Shown here piece after piece: positions 11,190-22,800 of a DNA stretch of 64,000 nt (positions are counted from its first letter, which is position 1; each line of letters opens with the position of its first letter). Source of the DNA: Cepaea nemoralis (lineage: Eukaryota; Mollusca; Gastropoda; Stylommatophora; Helicidae); the NCBI GenBank assembly GCA_014155875.1, contig JACEFZ010004196.1, positions 428,001-492,000 on the forward strand, read 5' to 3'. The position numbers and the translations under genes were made by a program. The notes under the pieces are model-generated. The model was not told where the DNA came from, did not search any database, and saw nothing but the letters and a program-made list of their open reading frames with translations.

Positions 11190-11334
11190 CTGCAGACGTT
11201 TGTTGACCGGGTTAACCTTCCTGGGGAGACCAAACATGATTGTCATTCTCTCAACTGGCATCAGCAGGTCATCACTGCAAGGCTTCGGACAGGACATAAC
11301 GGACTGAGCATGCACATGGACAGGCTTGGTCTGA
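11190..11334 (+). mobile_element. LINE-C C-terminal fragment (left flank of the 103-bp array)
   Basis: A plus-strand frame encodes 'ITARLRTGHNGLSMHMDRLG', the conserved stretch before the cysteine knuckle of RNase H-bearing LINEs. It runs directly into the first unit of the array ('LCSCGEYDQTTEYVLQHVP'). Confidence 0.8.
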
Positions 11335-14222
11335 GTGACCCACCACTGTGCTCATGTGGAGAGTATGATCAAACTACAGAGTATGTTCTCCAGCATGTTC
11401 CCTCAGTACAGCCAGCTGAGAACAGAGTCCTGGCCTAGTGAGACAGCACTGTGCTCATGTGGAGAGTATGATCAAACTACAGAGTATGTTCTCCAGCATG
11501 TTCCCTCAGTACAGCCAGCTGAGAACACAGTCCTGGCCTAGTGACCCACCACTGTGCTCATGTGGAGAGTATGATCAAACTACAGAGTATGTTCTCCAGC
11601 ATGTTCCCTCAGTACAGCCAGCTGAGAACACAGTCCTGGCCTAGTGAGACAGCACTGTGCTCATGTGGAGAGTATGATCAAACTACAGAGTATGTTCTCC
11701 AGCATGTTCCCTCAGTACAGCCAGCTGAGAACACAGTCCTGGCCTAGTGAGACAGCACTGTGCTCATGTGGAGAGTATGATCAAACTACAGAGTATGTTC
11801 TCCAGCATGTTCCCTCAGTACAGCCAGCTGAGAACACAGTCCTGGCCTAGTGAGACAGCACTGTGCTCATGTGGAGAGTATGATCAAACTACAGAGTATG
11901 TTCTCCAGCATGTTCCCTCAGTACAGCCAGCTGAGAACACAGTCCTGGCCTAGTGAGACACCACTGTGCTCATGTGGAGAGTATGATCAAACTACAGAGT
12001 ATGTTCTCCAGCATGTTCCCTCAGTACAGCCAGCTGAGAACACAGTCCTGGCCTAGTGAGACAGCACTGTGCTCATGTGGAGAGTATGATCAAACTACAG
12101 AGTATGTTCTCCAGCATGTTCCCTCAGTACAGCCAGCTGAGAACACAGTCCTGGCCTAGTGAGACAGCACTGTGCTCATGTGGAGAGTATGATCAAACTA
12201 CAGAGTATGTTCTCCAGCATGTTCCCTCAGTACAGCCAGCTGAGAACACAGTCCTGGCCTAGTGAGACAGCACTGTGCTCATGTGGAGAGTATGATCAAA
12301 CTACAGAGTATGTTCTCCAGCATGTTCCCTCAGTACAGCCAGCTGAGAACACAGTCCTGGCCTAGTGAGACAGCACTGTGCTCATGTGGAGAGTATGATC
12401 AAACTACAGAGTATGTTCTCCAGCATGTTCCCTCAGTACAGCCAGCTGAGAACACAGTCCTGGCCTAGTGAGACAGCACTGTGCTCATGTGGAGAGTATG
12501 ATCAAACTACAGAGTATGTTCTCCAGCATGTTCCCTCAGTACAGCCAGCTGAGAACACAGTCCTGGCCTAGTGAGACAGCACTGTGCTCATGTGGAGAGT
12601 ATGATCAAACTACAGAGTATGTTCTCCAGCATGTTCCCTCAGTACAGCCAGCTGAGAACACAGTCCTGGCCTAGTGACCCACCACTGTGCTCATGTGGAG
12701 AGTATGATCAAACTACAGAGTATGTTCTCCAGCATGTTCCCTCAGTACAGCCAGCTGAGAACACAGTCCTGGCCTAGTGACCCACCACTGTGCTCATGTG
12801 GAGAGTATGATCAAACTACAGAGTATGTTCTCCAGCATGTTCCCTCAGTACAGCCAGCTGAGAACAGAGTCCTGGCCTAGTGAGACAGCACTGTGCTCAT
12901 GTGGAGAGTATGATCAAACTACAGAGTATGTTCTCCAGCATGTTCCCTCAGTACAGCCAGCTGAGAACACAGTCCTGGCCTAGTGAGACAGCACTGTGCT
13001 CATGTGGAGAGTATGATCAAACTACAGAGTATGTTCTCCAGCATGTTCCCTCAGTACAGCCAGCTGAGAACACAGTCCTGGCCTAGTGAGACAGCACTGT
13101 GCTCATGTGGAGAGTATGATCAAACTACAGAGTATGTTCTCCAGCATGTTCCCTCAGTACAGCCAGCTGAGAACACAGTCCTGGCCTAGTGACCCACCAC
13201 TGTGCTCATGTGGAGAGTATGATCAAACTACAGAGTATGTTCTCCAGCATGTTCCCTCAGTACAGCCAGCTGAGAACACAGTCCTGGCCTAGTGAGACAG
13301 CACTGTGCTCATGTGGAGAGTATGATCAAACTACAGAGTATGTTCTCCAGCATGTTCCCTCAGTACAGCCAGCTGAGAACACAGTCCTGGCCTAGTGAGA
13401 CAGCACTGTGCTCATGTGGAGAGTATGATCAAACTACAGAGTATGTTCTCCAGCATGTTCCCTCAGTACAGCCAGCTGAGAACACAGTCCTGGCCTAGTG
13501 AGACAGCACTGTGCTCATGTGGAGAGTATGATCAAACTACAGAGTATGTTCTCCAGCATGTTCCCTCAGTACAGCCAGCTGAGAACACAGTCCTGGCCTA
13601 GTGAGACAGCACTGTGCTCATGTGGAGAGTATGATCAAACTACAGAGTATGTTCTCCAGCATGTTCCCTCAGTACAGCCAGCTGAGAACACAGTCCTGGC
13701 CTAGTGACCCACCACTGTGCTCATGTGGAGAGTATGATCAAACTACAGAGTATGTTCTCCAGCATGTTCCCTCAGTACAGCCAGCTGAGAACACAGTCCT
13801 GGCCTAGTGACCCACCACTGTGCTCATGTGGAGAGTATGATCAAACTACAGAGTATGTTCTCCAGCATGTTCCCTCAGTACAGCCAGCTGAGAACAGAGT
13901 CCTGGCCTAGTGAGACAGCACTGTGCTCATGTGGAGAGTATGATCAAACTACAGAGTATGTTCTCCAGCATGTTCCCTCAGTACAGCCAGCTGAGAACAC
14001 AGTCCTGGCCTAGTGAGACAGCACTGTGCTCATGTGGAGAGTATGATCAAACTACAGAGTATGTTCTCCAGCATGTTCCCTCAGTACAGCCAGCTGAGAA
14101 CACAGTCCTGGCCTAGTGACCCACCACTGTGCTCATGTGGAGAGTATGATCAAACTACAGAGTATGTTCTCCAGCATGTTCCCTCAGTACAGCCAGCTGA
14201 GAACACAGTCCTGGCCTAGTGA
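11335..14222. repeat. 103-bp tandem array, about 28 copies
   Basis: Starts recur every 103 bp from 11335 to 14116 with near identity. Only a few sites vary: 'gagacagcac' versus 'gacccaccac', and 'aacacag' versus 'aacagag'. A block of units in the order GACC, GACC, then AACAGAG is itself repeated (near 12675-12880 and 13705-13910), which points to duplication of about 1 kb (ten units). Each unit carries a 68-codon frame that overlaps the next, and the 3n+1 length shifts the frame, so these are not genes. The unit is LINE-C coding sequence. Confidence 0.98.
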
Positions 14223-14285
14223 GACAGCACTGCATTCAAAACCGTATGGGACAAAAGATGAGCTCCAAAAAAATGTTGACTAAGT
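14219..14285 (+). mobile_element. LINE-C terminal codons (right flank of the 103-bp array)
   Basis: After the last unit the reading continues 'ETALHSKPYGTKDELQKNVD' and then a stop. This is the expected end of the same LINE protein, so the array sits inside one LINE-C copy. Confidence 0.7.
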
Positions 14286-14382
14286 AGCGAGAACTCATGT
14301 CTGTGACATGAAAGAACAAAAGCATGAAGAAGAAGTAGAAGAAACAAGGATATATCTTCTTTCTTCTTCTTCTTTGCGCTCG

Positions 14383-14515
14383 CTCGTTTTGAACTCAAGC
14401 GTAGTCCATACACACTACTTCTAGTTGTGCTGGACTGAATTTAGCATGTGGATTTGCTTTCCCAATTAACAGTGTCCCACGCTATCAGGCGAATCCACTC
14501 CGACTTCAGAGGTAA
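14383..14515 (-). mobile_element. SINE-2 fragment, minus strand (3' part)
   Basis: 'gctcgctcgttttgaactca', 'gtagtccatacacactactt' and 'ccgacttcagaggtaacaag' match the 3' half of the tRNA-Leu-like SINE-2 seen whole at 61525. The tRNA-like head is absent. Confidence 0.75.
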
Positions 14516-14735
14516 CAAGGATATATGATTACGTTAATTTTATAATGCTTTAAATTCTAGGTCATTCACTGTGTAATTTACTAAATATAACGAGTCATCT
14601 CATCTCATATTGTTCCTTGTGTACCTTGCAGTGTTGAGGTGAAGCATACACAGCAGGAGACTGCCTGTTTATGACTTCACATATCGAGATTCCTGTGGAC
14701 TCTGTTATTCCCTCTGTCCATAGTTTTTCATATAA
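14516..14735. other. Stretch with no recognised feature
   Basis: AT-rich, with short frames only and no array or known transposon signature. Confidence 0.4.
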
Positions 14736-15335
14736 AGAGTAAATCAACAAAAATGAGAAATAGAAATTGGTCAACACTGCAAGAACACAATCACAAATGG
14801 GAATTGATCAACACTTCAAGAACACAAACGGGAATCGGTCAAAACTGCAAGAACACAATCACAAATTGGAATTGGTCAACACTGCAAGAACACAATCTTA
14901 AATGCGAATTGATCAACACTGCAAGAACACAACCACAAATGGGAATTGGTCAACACTGCAAGAACACAATCACAAATGGGAATTGATCAACACTGCAAGA
15001 ACACAACCACAAATGGGAGCTGGTTAACACTGCAAGAACACAACCACAAATGGAAACTGGTCAACACTGCAAGAACACAACCACAAATGGAAACTGGTCA
15101 ACACTGCAAGAACACAACCACAAATGGGAACTGGTCAACACTGCAAGAACACAACCACAAATGGAAACTGGTCAACACTGCAAGAACACAACCACAAATG
15201 GGAACTGGTCAACACTGCAAGAACACAACCACAAATGGGAGCTGGTTAACACTGCAAGAACACAACCACAAATGATATAATGGATGCTGCGGCTCGAGCC
15301 TTTGCCAGCACACAAACAGATGCCAATACAACATG
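14736..15335. repeat. 37-bp tandem array (14 copies) inside a dispersed repeat
   Basis: The unit 'ggtcaacactgcaagaacac' plus 'aaccacaaatgggaact' repeats from about 14765 to 15273. The flanks ('aaaaatgagaaatag' left, 'atggatgctgcggctcgagc' and 'agcctttgccagcacac' right) match one continuous unamplified sequence at 44915-45010. There a single 'ctacaagaaacaaaatgg' takes the place of the array. Confidence 0.9.
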
Positions 15336-15655
15336 AAAAAACATACAAATGTTACTTAGCTGATCAACCTCAGCCACGGAACAGGCACAGAAATGAAACA
15401 CTCCTCAAGTGTAAGTGAATACAAAGCAATAGATTGACCAAATAAAAATTGTCTTTGAAAAGTTTGTATAAAAATGATAAGCAAACTTTCACATTTGGAC
15501 CCTGCAATAACAGTTTTTACATCTAGGTCTGTGCTTAAGGTTTCCTATGTTTGCATCTGGATTTTGTATGAATCATTCATTGAAATAATTGGTGATGGGT
15601 ATTAAGAGATGCTCAAGAGGTGCTTAATATTGGTTAATATATAAAAATGAAGTTG
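15336..15655. other. Stretch with no recognised feature
   Basis: AT-rich, no open frame above background, no repeat signature. Confidence 0.4.
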
Positions 15656-15659
15656 ACAG

Positions 15660-16078
15660 CGAAATGTGCTGGTAATGTTATGAACACGGTAGTTCACGGG
15701 TTCATCACCTGGTCAAAGTGATGGAAAGATTAGCCACCTGTTCCTTCTCTCTCTCAGGCCTACAAAATGTGCTGGTAATGTTATGAACACGGTAGTTCAC
15801 GGGTTCATCACCTGGTCAAAGTGAGGGAAAGATTGGCCACCTATTCCTTCTCTCTCTCAGGCCTACAAAATGTGCTGGTAATGTTATGAACACGGTAGTT
15901 CATGGGTTCATCACCTGGTCAAAGTGAGGGAAAGATTGGCCACCTATTCCTTCTCTCTCTCAGGCCTACAAAATGTGCTGGTAATGTTATGAACACGGTA
16001 GTTCACGGGTTCATCACCTGGTCAAAGTGAGGGAAAGATTGGCCACCTATTCCTTCTCTCTCTCAGGCCTACAAAATG
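15660..16078. repeat. 102-bp tandem array, 4 copies, made from a SINE-4 body
   Basis: 'aaatgtgctggtaatgttat' starts units at about 15664, 15766, 15868 and 15970. Each contains 'gggttcatcacctgg' (B-box-like) and 'gaaagattggccacctattc'. The same order of motifs occurs once in the tRNA-like element at 58720-58890. Confidence 0.92.
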
Positions 16079-16485
16079 TGACCACATCATATATCCATAG
16101 CAGGAATCTGCTCCGGGACCAATACAAAAAACTAAGGTGTGTATCCGGTAAGCTTGTTATTGAATTATTCCTTCTTTAATCATAAGCAAACAATTGTCAG
16201 ACGAAGATATTCTTAGAGAAATCTGGCAAATTATTTTTAAAATTGACACGCATAATATTAAGTTTTGTTCACAATATCATAAAGCATGATTTAGCAGTAC
16301 ATCTGTCCAGATAGTTTTGAATGAGTCATGCAGAAAAACCAACACACGAATGTTAGGGGGAAACAATAACTTCAGTTAGTGGGGCTCTTTATTGGTTTCA
16401 TTAGAACTAGAGTAAATAAAACTATTAATAAGCCACTACTATGCAATTGTAGTTTTATACTGTAATGGTTGAATTCATCATTTAC
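16079..16485. other. Stretch with no recognised feature
   Basis: AT-rich, no coding signal. Confidence 0.4.
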
Positions 16486-16487
16486 AT

Positions 16488-16560
16488 CTACCTCAGAAGT
16501 CGGAGTTGGATCGCCTGATGGTGGGGGAAAGTGGTAATAATACAAGCAGGCCCACGCGCA
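16488..16560 (+). mobile_element. SINE-2 fragment
   Basis: 'acctcagaagtcggagttgg' and 'gcctgatggtgggggaaagt' match the body of SINE-2 on the plus strand. Confidence 0.55.
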
Positions 16561-16584
16561 AACTAGTCTAGTGTGGGCTCGGTC

Positions 16585-17140
16585 TCAGATTGTTAAGTTG
16601 GCAGCTCTCCTCAGGTATCTCATCTCATAGGTGTTGATTTTGCGAAAGTGTGATTAGGATAAAGTCCGAGTTTGAGACTGGTAGCATTGGGTTGGTGTGA
16701 ATATGCTGTTTATTATCTGCCGTTTTGCAGACTTGGGTATATTTGGATGTTTCAGTATCATAGTATGGGTGATAGTTGGTAGTTGGTATGTAAGTGCAAC
16801 TGCTTTCTGACATGTGATTTCTCCGTCCAATCTGCCGTCTTCTGTGATCATGCTTCCTAGATATCTGAATTCTTTAACTTGTTTCAGAGATAAGCCATAT
16901 ATCTGTATACTTAGTGATAATGGACTACTGACTAGGAGATCTGCTAACTAGCATTACTTCGGTTTTGGTTGTATTTATACTCATATTGTATCTGCTGCAT
17001 GTTGAACTCTGATTATTAATATGAATTTGCAGTCTGCTCTCGTCGCTATAAAACAGGCACTAGTCGCCTGCAAATAGAAGTTCATTTATTTCCTGTGGAT
17101 CAGTTGTTTCATCTGAAGTAAAGAGTTAAGGCGATATTCA
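16585..17140 (-). mobile_element. RTE-like reverse-transcriptase fragment
   Basis: The minus strand reads, with stops and shifts, a decayed polymerase region ('YSDESRLQIHI'). This is followed by 'LKQVKEFRYLGSMITEDGRL', the conserved strand after the catalytic site in RTE LINEs, then 'AKRQIINSIFTP'. The left end has 'gttaagttggcagctctcct', shared with 5700. Confidence 0.75.
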
Positions 17141-18030
17141 TGTGCAGTGAAGAAAGTAATGAGAATCCTTTACAGGCCAAACAAGCTATATGAATATGCG
17201 TTGCTCTTTATTAAATTCATGGCGTGTCATTTAAGGAGGGATTTTGACACTGAGAGTGAAATACACAATTTTCAATTAATTAGTAATATTACTTTTTATT
17301 AGTTATAGTAATTATATAGTTATAATTTATATTGCAATTTATTTTTAACTTAATAACTAAAAATTAATCATTTATTTACAACTGACGAAGAGACGTGAGT
17401 GAGGTACCGATGGATTTCAATTTGTGAGTTTCATCCAATATATTTTTGTCATAATTTTTTAAACATCTACGTAAATGTTGTCAACACGCAGAGGGGGCAG
17501 GTGGCAGATAACAAATTTCAAATTTACAGAACAGGAACGGCACCCACAGTCCCACCAGTGGCAGGTTCGGCATCTGTACTTAACTTCCCAAACCCGAACA
17601 CTGAAATGAACTAAGTAAGTAAGTAAGTAGTGTAGTTCATAAACACCTTTATACATTTTTACTGTAACTGAGCTGTCCCATGTGCAGAAATGTATACAAT
17701 AGGTAAAATATCTAAATCATAATTGGCTGAGATAAAGAATCCACTTCTATCATACCTGCACAAACTTTACTTTAAACCACTTGGATAACCAGAACATGCA
17801 ATCCACACAACGAATAACACGAATTAACTTATGTACGAAGACATGGTGGTGTGAAAACATGGACCGGACTTTATGTAAACAAAATAAGAAGATCATTTGA
17901 TCAAATAACTTGATTATATGCCAAACTTAACTTGAGTTACTCAGGACTGACGAAACTCGCGGGTATTGATATTTGTAGACGTAGAAGACATGGGATGAAA
18001 TATATTTTAGATGGCAGACTAGACGATGTA
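17141..18030. other. AT-rich stretch, nothing recognised
   Basis: Contains an AT-only run near 17270-17370 and an (agta)n-type run near 17610. There is no supported gene. Short frames at 17399-17614 are not convincing. Confidence 0.5.
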
Positions 18031-18034
18031 TAGT

Positions 18035-18115
18035 TGACTGGAAGGCAAACCTGATTCGAACCTGTCACCTCCAAATGACGCCGCCCCCTCGCTGGAGAAA
18101 CATAAACAAGAGTAT
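18035..18115 (-). mobile_element. Possible tRNA-derived SINE remnant
   Basis: The complementary strand has 'caggttcgaatcaggtttgc' with a B-box-like GGTTCGAATC. It resembles SINE-3 at 29690-29930 in spacing, but the A box is poor. Not a functional tRNA. Confidence 0.4.
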
Positions 18116-18576
18116 AATGATGCTAATATCATAATTAATTAATTTAATGTAAATAATTAACGCTCGACCATATAGCACAATCACATTATTGGACTTTGGT
18201 ACGGGATGTGACACCTGCTGGTGAACTTTGTTGGGTCATGGTACGTGGTGGAAAGAGCTGGTTAGGTTTGTAGAACCAGTCAAGCCGCCAGGACACTGCT
18301 TACTAAGGGCACAGGATATTTAATTAAATGTAAACTAGGTCAGGTGTTATTTAATTCAACACTATAATTTGTTAGACAAACTATTAAACTATTGTCTTTT
18401 AGCAAAAGCTAGGGTCCATATTATCGTCTAATTTAATCTTGGCAACACAGTATTCTCACCTGACGAAGTGTGGTGTGTTGTGCCCCAGACACTGTCCCGC
18501 GAAGCAGGTAAGAAGTAAAGAAGTGACTCCTGTTACTGTTTAATTGTTTATGTAATAAATTATGATTTTGTAAGGT

Positions 18577-19040
18577 CTTAGTCAGATATGACTGAGCTAC
18601 CGTATGACAGTAGACGGTACTACCTGCTTTCTACCAGCGCCGAATGTTGGGCGGCGTTTACCAAACCCGACACCCCACATTGTGCCAACGGCTTCGGGCA
18701 GAAGAGCGCAATTGGGAGGGTACAAGCCTTATCCTGGTGCGAGGAAATGCAACCCACAGACAAAATAGTCATGGCAGGGCATACCAGGCCCTAAGCCTTG
18801 GTTGGCAGCTGGTCTTGGATCAAAGCTCCGACAGGCGGACAGTTAGAGCATTGCTCTGCTGATCCGGCAGCTTCTGCAGCTTGTCTTGTTCCAGATGTAT
18901 AGGTGTTAACTTTCCTCTGGAGTGAACTAGGCAGGCCGAGAGAGGGATCATGCTGCATGGGCAACACATGGTTTCTTTATTTTAGCCCAGGCTTTGTGCT
19001 ATGGAGGCAATAACTCCATCCCTGGTCTTAACCGGTCTCG
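18577..19040 (+). mobile_element. Putative 5' leader of LINE-A (same sequence as the NA-A body)
   Basis: It starts 'tcttagtcagatatgactga' as in the copy at 36598 and runs through the entire NA-A body ('gggatcatgctgcatgggca', 'gctttgtgctatggag') to 'catccctggtcttaacc'. Then it continues without a break into the GC-rich leader and ORF of LINE-A. In NA-A the same 'ccctggtctt(g/a)acc' is followed instead by the 3' end of LINE-A. Confidence 0.7.
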
Positions 19041-22000
19041 GAATCAAAGCGAGAGGCAACTGTTACGGGTTATAAGTCCTTGTCAGTTGGCGTAGACATG
19101 GGGCGCCACGCGTTGCCTCTGACGGTGGGAGACACCTACAGGTGTCACTGATCAGCTACCGCCCGCCTCAAGCTGGGCAGCCCCCGGCCAATTGGGTGCT
19201 GATCCGCCACAGCCTGCCTGCTTCAATGGGTGCTTGGGGCTAGGACAAAATCTGAATCGCAGGCTGTAAAACCAATGCACCAGGTACTAATAAAAAGAAT
19301 AATAGAAACCTCAAGCTACGGCTTGCAACCTGGAACGTAAGAACCATGTGTCCAGGATTTTCCACTGACTTGACAAATATTGACGATGTGAGAAAAACGG
19401 CTGTGATTGATGCTGAACTCAATCGTCTTAACATTGATATTGCTGGCCTGCAGGAGACACGCCTCGCTGAGGAAGGGTCACTCAGGGAAAACAATGACAC
19501 CTTTTTTGGAAGGGTAGAGGGCAGGCAGAAAAAAGGCAACATGGTGTGGGCTTTGCAGTGAAGAATTCACTACTGGGAATGATTGATATCCCAGCTGGAG
19601 GTAATGAAAGATTATTATCCCTGCGCTTGGCAACCTCTTGTGGATTTGCCACCATTATCACTGCATATGCACCGACACTTCGCTTCCTCTGATGATGTGA
19701 AGGATATGTTCTATGAGCAGCTAGACTCTGTGATCAAGGCAGTTCCAAAATCCGACTACATTTATATGCTCGGTGATTTCAATGCTCGTGTGGGCAAGGA
19801 CTCGAGTTCATGGCCAGTGTGCCTTGGAAAATACAACATCGGTCGCATGAATGATAATGGGCAAAGGCTGCTGGAGCATTGCACTAGAAATGACCTATGT
19901 ATTACAAACTCCTTTTTTAAAACAACAGAGCTGCATAAGGTCACATGGAAACATCCAAGATCCGGCCATTGGCATCAGCTGGACTTCATTATCACACGGA
20001 GACAACATCTGAACCATACATCATTAACTCGAAGTTACCACAGTGCTGACTGTGATACAGATCATTCTTTGGTTGTTGCAAGGGTTAGACTGAGACCAAA
20101 GAGAATCTACACAGCGAAACACAAATCTAGACCCAGGATTAATATTATTAACACTCACGATCCTGGAAAGTGCTTTGAATTTCAACAGCAACTTGAAGAC
20201 GCTTTCACTGATACATCAGAAAATTGTATAGTAAATGATAAATGGAGTAAACTTAAGGAATATATTTATAAAACAACGGTAGGGGTTTACGGCACTGTGG
20301 ATCATAAGAGGCAGGACTGGTTTGCAGCAAACAGCCAGATACTGCAGCCCTTGATTGATAAAAAGAAGATAGCTCTCTTAAGAAACAAGGAAAGACCAAC
20401 GCGTAACACTCTGAGTGAGCTGAAGCAAGCTAGGAAGAATGTGCAAAAGGCTGCCAGGCAGTGTGCGAATGACTATTGGATCAAGTTATGTGAGTCCATT
20501 CAAATCGCAAGTGATAAGGGAAACATCAGAAGCATGTATGAAGGGATAAAGAAAGCCTGTGGTCCAACGATCAAAAGAAGTGCACCGCTGAAAACCTTGA
20601 CTGGAGAAATCATCACTGATAAGAAACAGCAGATGGATAGATGGGTCGAGCACTATTTAGAGCTTTACTCAAGTGAGACCAAACTAGCGGATGATGCCCT
20701 CAACGCCATAGAGGCTCTACCAACTCTTGACCACCTGGACACACTTCCCACCATAACAGAAGTTAAGTGTGCTATAAATGAACTTGCGTCTGGCAAGGCT
20801 CCAGGTAAGGATGGGATTCCAATAGAGGTAATCAGGAGTGGGCAAGACACACTCACTCTACAGATCCACCAGCTAATAGAGCTATGCTGGCGAGAAGGAC
20901 AAGTCCCACAGGATTTCAAAGATTCAAACATCATAACACTGTACAAGAACAAGGGCGATCGGAGCGACTGCAACAACTATAGGGGTATCTCACTTCTGTG
21001 TATTGTTGGGAAAGTATTTGCCAGAGTTGTTCTGCGCAGACTTCAAGTCCTGGGAGATCAAGTCTACCCCGAATCACAGTGCGGCTTCCGTCAGAACCGG
21101 TCTACCATTGATATGATATTCTCATTGCGACAGATGCAAGAAAAATGCCGGGAACAAAATCAGCCACTGTTTATTGCCTTCATCGACCTCACAAAGGCAT
21201 TCGATTTGGTCAGTCGTGAGGGTCTGTTCAAAGCACTAAAGAAGATTGGCTGCCCACCAACTCTTCTGTCCATTGTGGAATCGTTCCACACAGGCATGAA
21301 GGGTATAATCAAGTTTGATGGCTCAACTTCAGAAGAGTTTGAAATCAAGAGTGGAGTTAAGCAAGGTTGTGTACTAGCCCCCACCCTCTTTGGGATATAC
21401 TTTTCACTTCTACTGAAATATGACGGTATATACATTCACTCACGCACAGATGGTGGCCTCTATAATGCTCAGAGATTGAAGGCCAAGCCAAAAATTAGGA
21501 GGGTACTGATCAGAGAGTTGCTTTTTGCGGATGATGCTGCGATTACGACCCACTCTGAGGAAGAATTACAACATCTACTATCTGCATTCTCCAATGCTTG
21601 TTCTGAATTTGGTTTAACAATTAACAAAAAGAAGACACAGATTATGTCACAAGGTGCACATGGTGTACCATCAATCTTTATTGACGACGCCGAACTAGAG
21701 ATAGTAGACCATTTTACATATCTAGGATCAGAGGTAAATAGCAAATTATCCCTCGATCAGGAAATCAACATCAGGATTGGCAAGGCAGCAACAACAATGA
21801 ACATGTTAGCAAAAATAGTCTGGGAAAACAGGAAGCTTACTGCCAAAGCAAAAGTCCTCGTCTACCAAGCCTGTGTCCTTAGTACTCTTCTTTATGGCAG
21901 TGAAACCTGGACAACTTACTCACGCCAAGAGAAACGTTTAAACAGCTTTCATATGCGGTGTCTGCGAAGAATACTTGGCATTAAGTGGCAAGACAAAATC

Positions 22001-22545
22001 ACAAATACTGAAGTATTGGAAAGATCAGGTTGTGTGACGGTGTATTCCATGCTCAGTCTTCGTAGACTTAGATGGATAGGACACGTTAGGAGGATGGATG
22101 ATGGTAGAATACCAAAGGACATCTTTTTTGGTGAATTACAGTCGGGTAGGAGATCTCAGGGTCGGCCTCTACTACGATACAAAGATGTGTGTAAGCGGGA
22201 CATGATTGATACAGGCATTGATAATGCACATTGGGAGCACGTCGCCGCTGAACGTGTTGCATGGAGGGCAACTATCAGAAATGGAATAAAGACAAAGGAG
22301 AAAATGATTGCAGATAAAGCACACACAGAGCGTGAGAGACATAAGATAGTGCACAATGGTGGAAATGACCATGTTTTCACATGCATCTATTGTGGCCAAA
22401 CATTTGCAGCAAGAATTGGCCTTACCAGCCACACTCGCCACCGCCATGGATCGTAGTTATTAAGCCTTTTTGAAGCACAATGTATCAAACTATCGTCTGT
22501 CAAGACGGAAAGGTGCCAATAATAAATTATGATGATGATATACAG
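19041..22545 (+). mobile_element. LINE-A: nearly full-length APE-type non-LTR retrotransposon
   Basis: The order is a GC-rich leader (19041-19335), an endonuclease region (about 19340-20110), reverse transcriptase (about 20650-21900), a C-terminal C2H2 finger (22375-22456), and a short 3'UTR ending 'caataataaattatgatgat'. Including the leader at 18577 it is about 3.97 kb. Related 3' pieces lie at 36870-37925 (minus) and 42915-43195 (plus). I do not assign a LINE clade: the C-terminal finger and 'DGRIPKDIFFGELQSGRRSQ' segment are recognisable, but the clade needs a tree. Confidence 0.9.
19340..22456 (+). pseudogene. LINE-A polyprotein: endonuclease (frameshifted) - reverse transcriptase - C2H2 finger
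   Basis: The product nicks target DNA and copies its own RNA onto the nick. The frame from the ATG at 19583 is open for 957 residues. The reading upstream ('ATWNVRTM' region, then 'LNIDIAGLQETRL' near 19430) lies in other frames. I see one probable single-base loss in a T run near 19505 and a second shift near 19690, so the endonuclease N-terminus is broken. Visible endonuclease motifs are GDFNARVG, 'HQLDFIITR' and 'DCDTDHSLV'. RT motifs are 'GKAPGKDGIPIEVI', 'NYRGISLL', 'FIDLTKAFDLVSREGLF', 'SGVKQGCVLAP' and the catalytic FADD ('LLFADDAAITTHSEEE'). The C-terminus has 'CIYCGQTFAARIGLTSHTRH', a C2H2 finger. The RT and finger parts are uninterrupted, so this is a fairly recent copy. It is probably inactive because of the endonuclease shifts. 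Confidence 0.9.
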
Positions 22546-22800
22546 CATATCACAAGTAGCAGACGTATGTGGCTGAAGCGTTCACAGTACAAACAGCTGA
22601 CGACATTAGTAACTCTCTTGGCTCCATAGTCAACGACAACAATGAGGAAACAATCCAGACGGAGAATGGCCGTGGCGCCGATAGCAATGTTGATGGTAAA
22701 TAGTATTAAGAACCAATGCTATAACACCAGCAAACCAGTCAAATTACACTGTTGAGTCCGTGCATCTTTCCTGTGTCAGACTTCTGGCATATCTGTTAAT
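22546..22800. other. Stretch with no recognised feature
   Basis: Unique-looking mixed sequence. Its right end holds the left target duplication of the SINE-1 at 22801. Confidence 0.45.

Noticed and set aside
11335..14222. About 27 overlapping 68-codon frames
   Set aside because: They are frame artefacts of a 103-bp tandem repeat of LINE sequence; each starts and stops inside neighbouring units.
19346..19561. Separate small gene upstream of the LINE-A ORF
   Set aside because: Its sequence is the N-terminal endonuclease of LINE-A, cut off by a frameshift.
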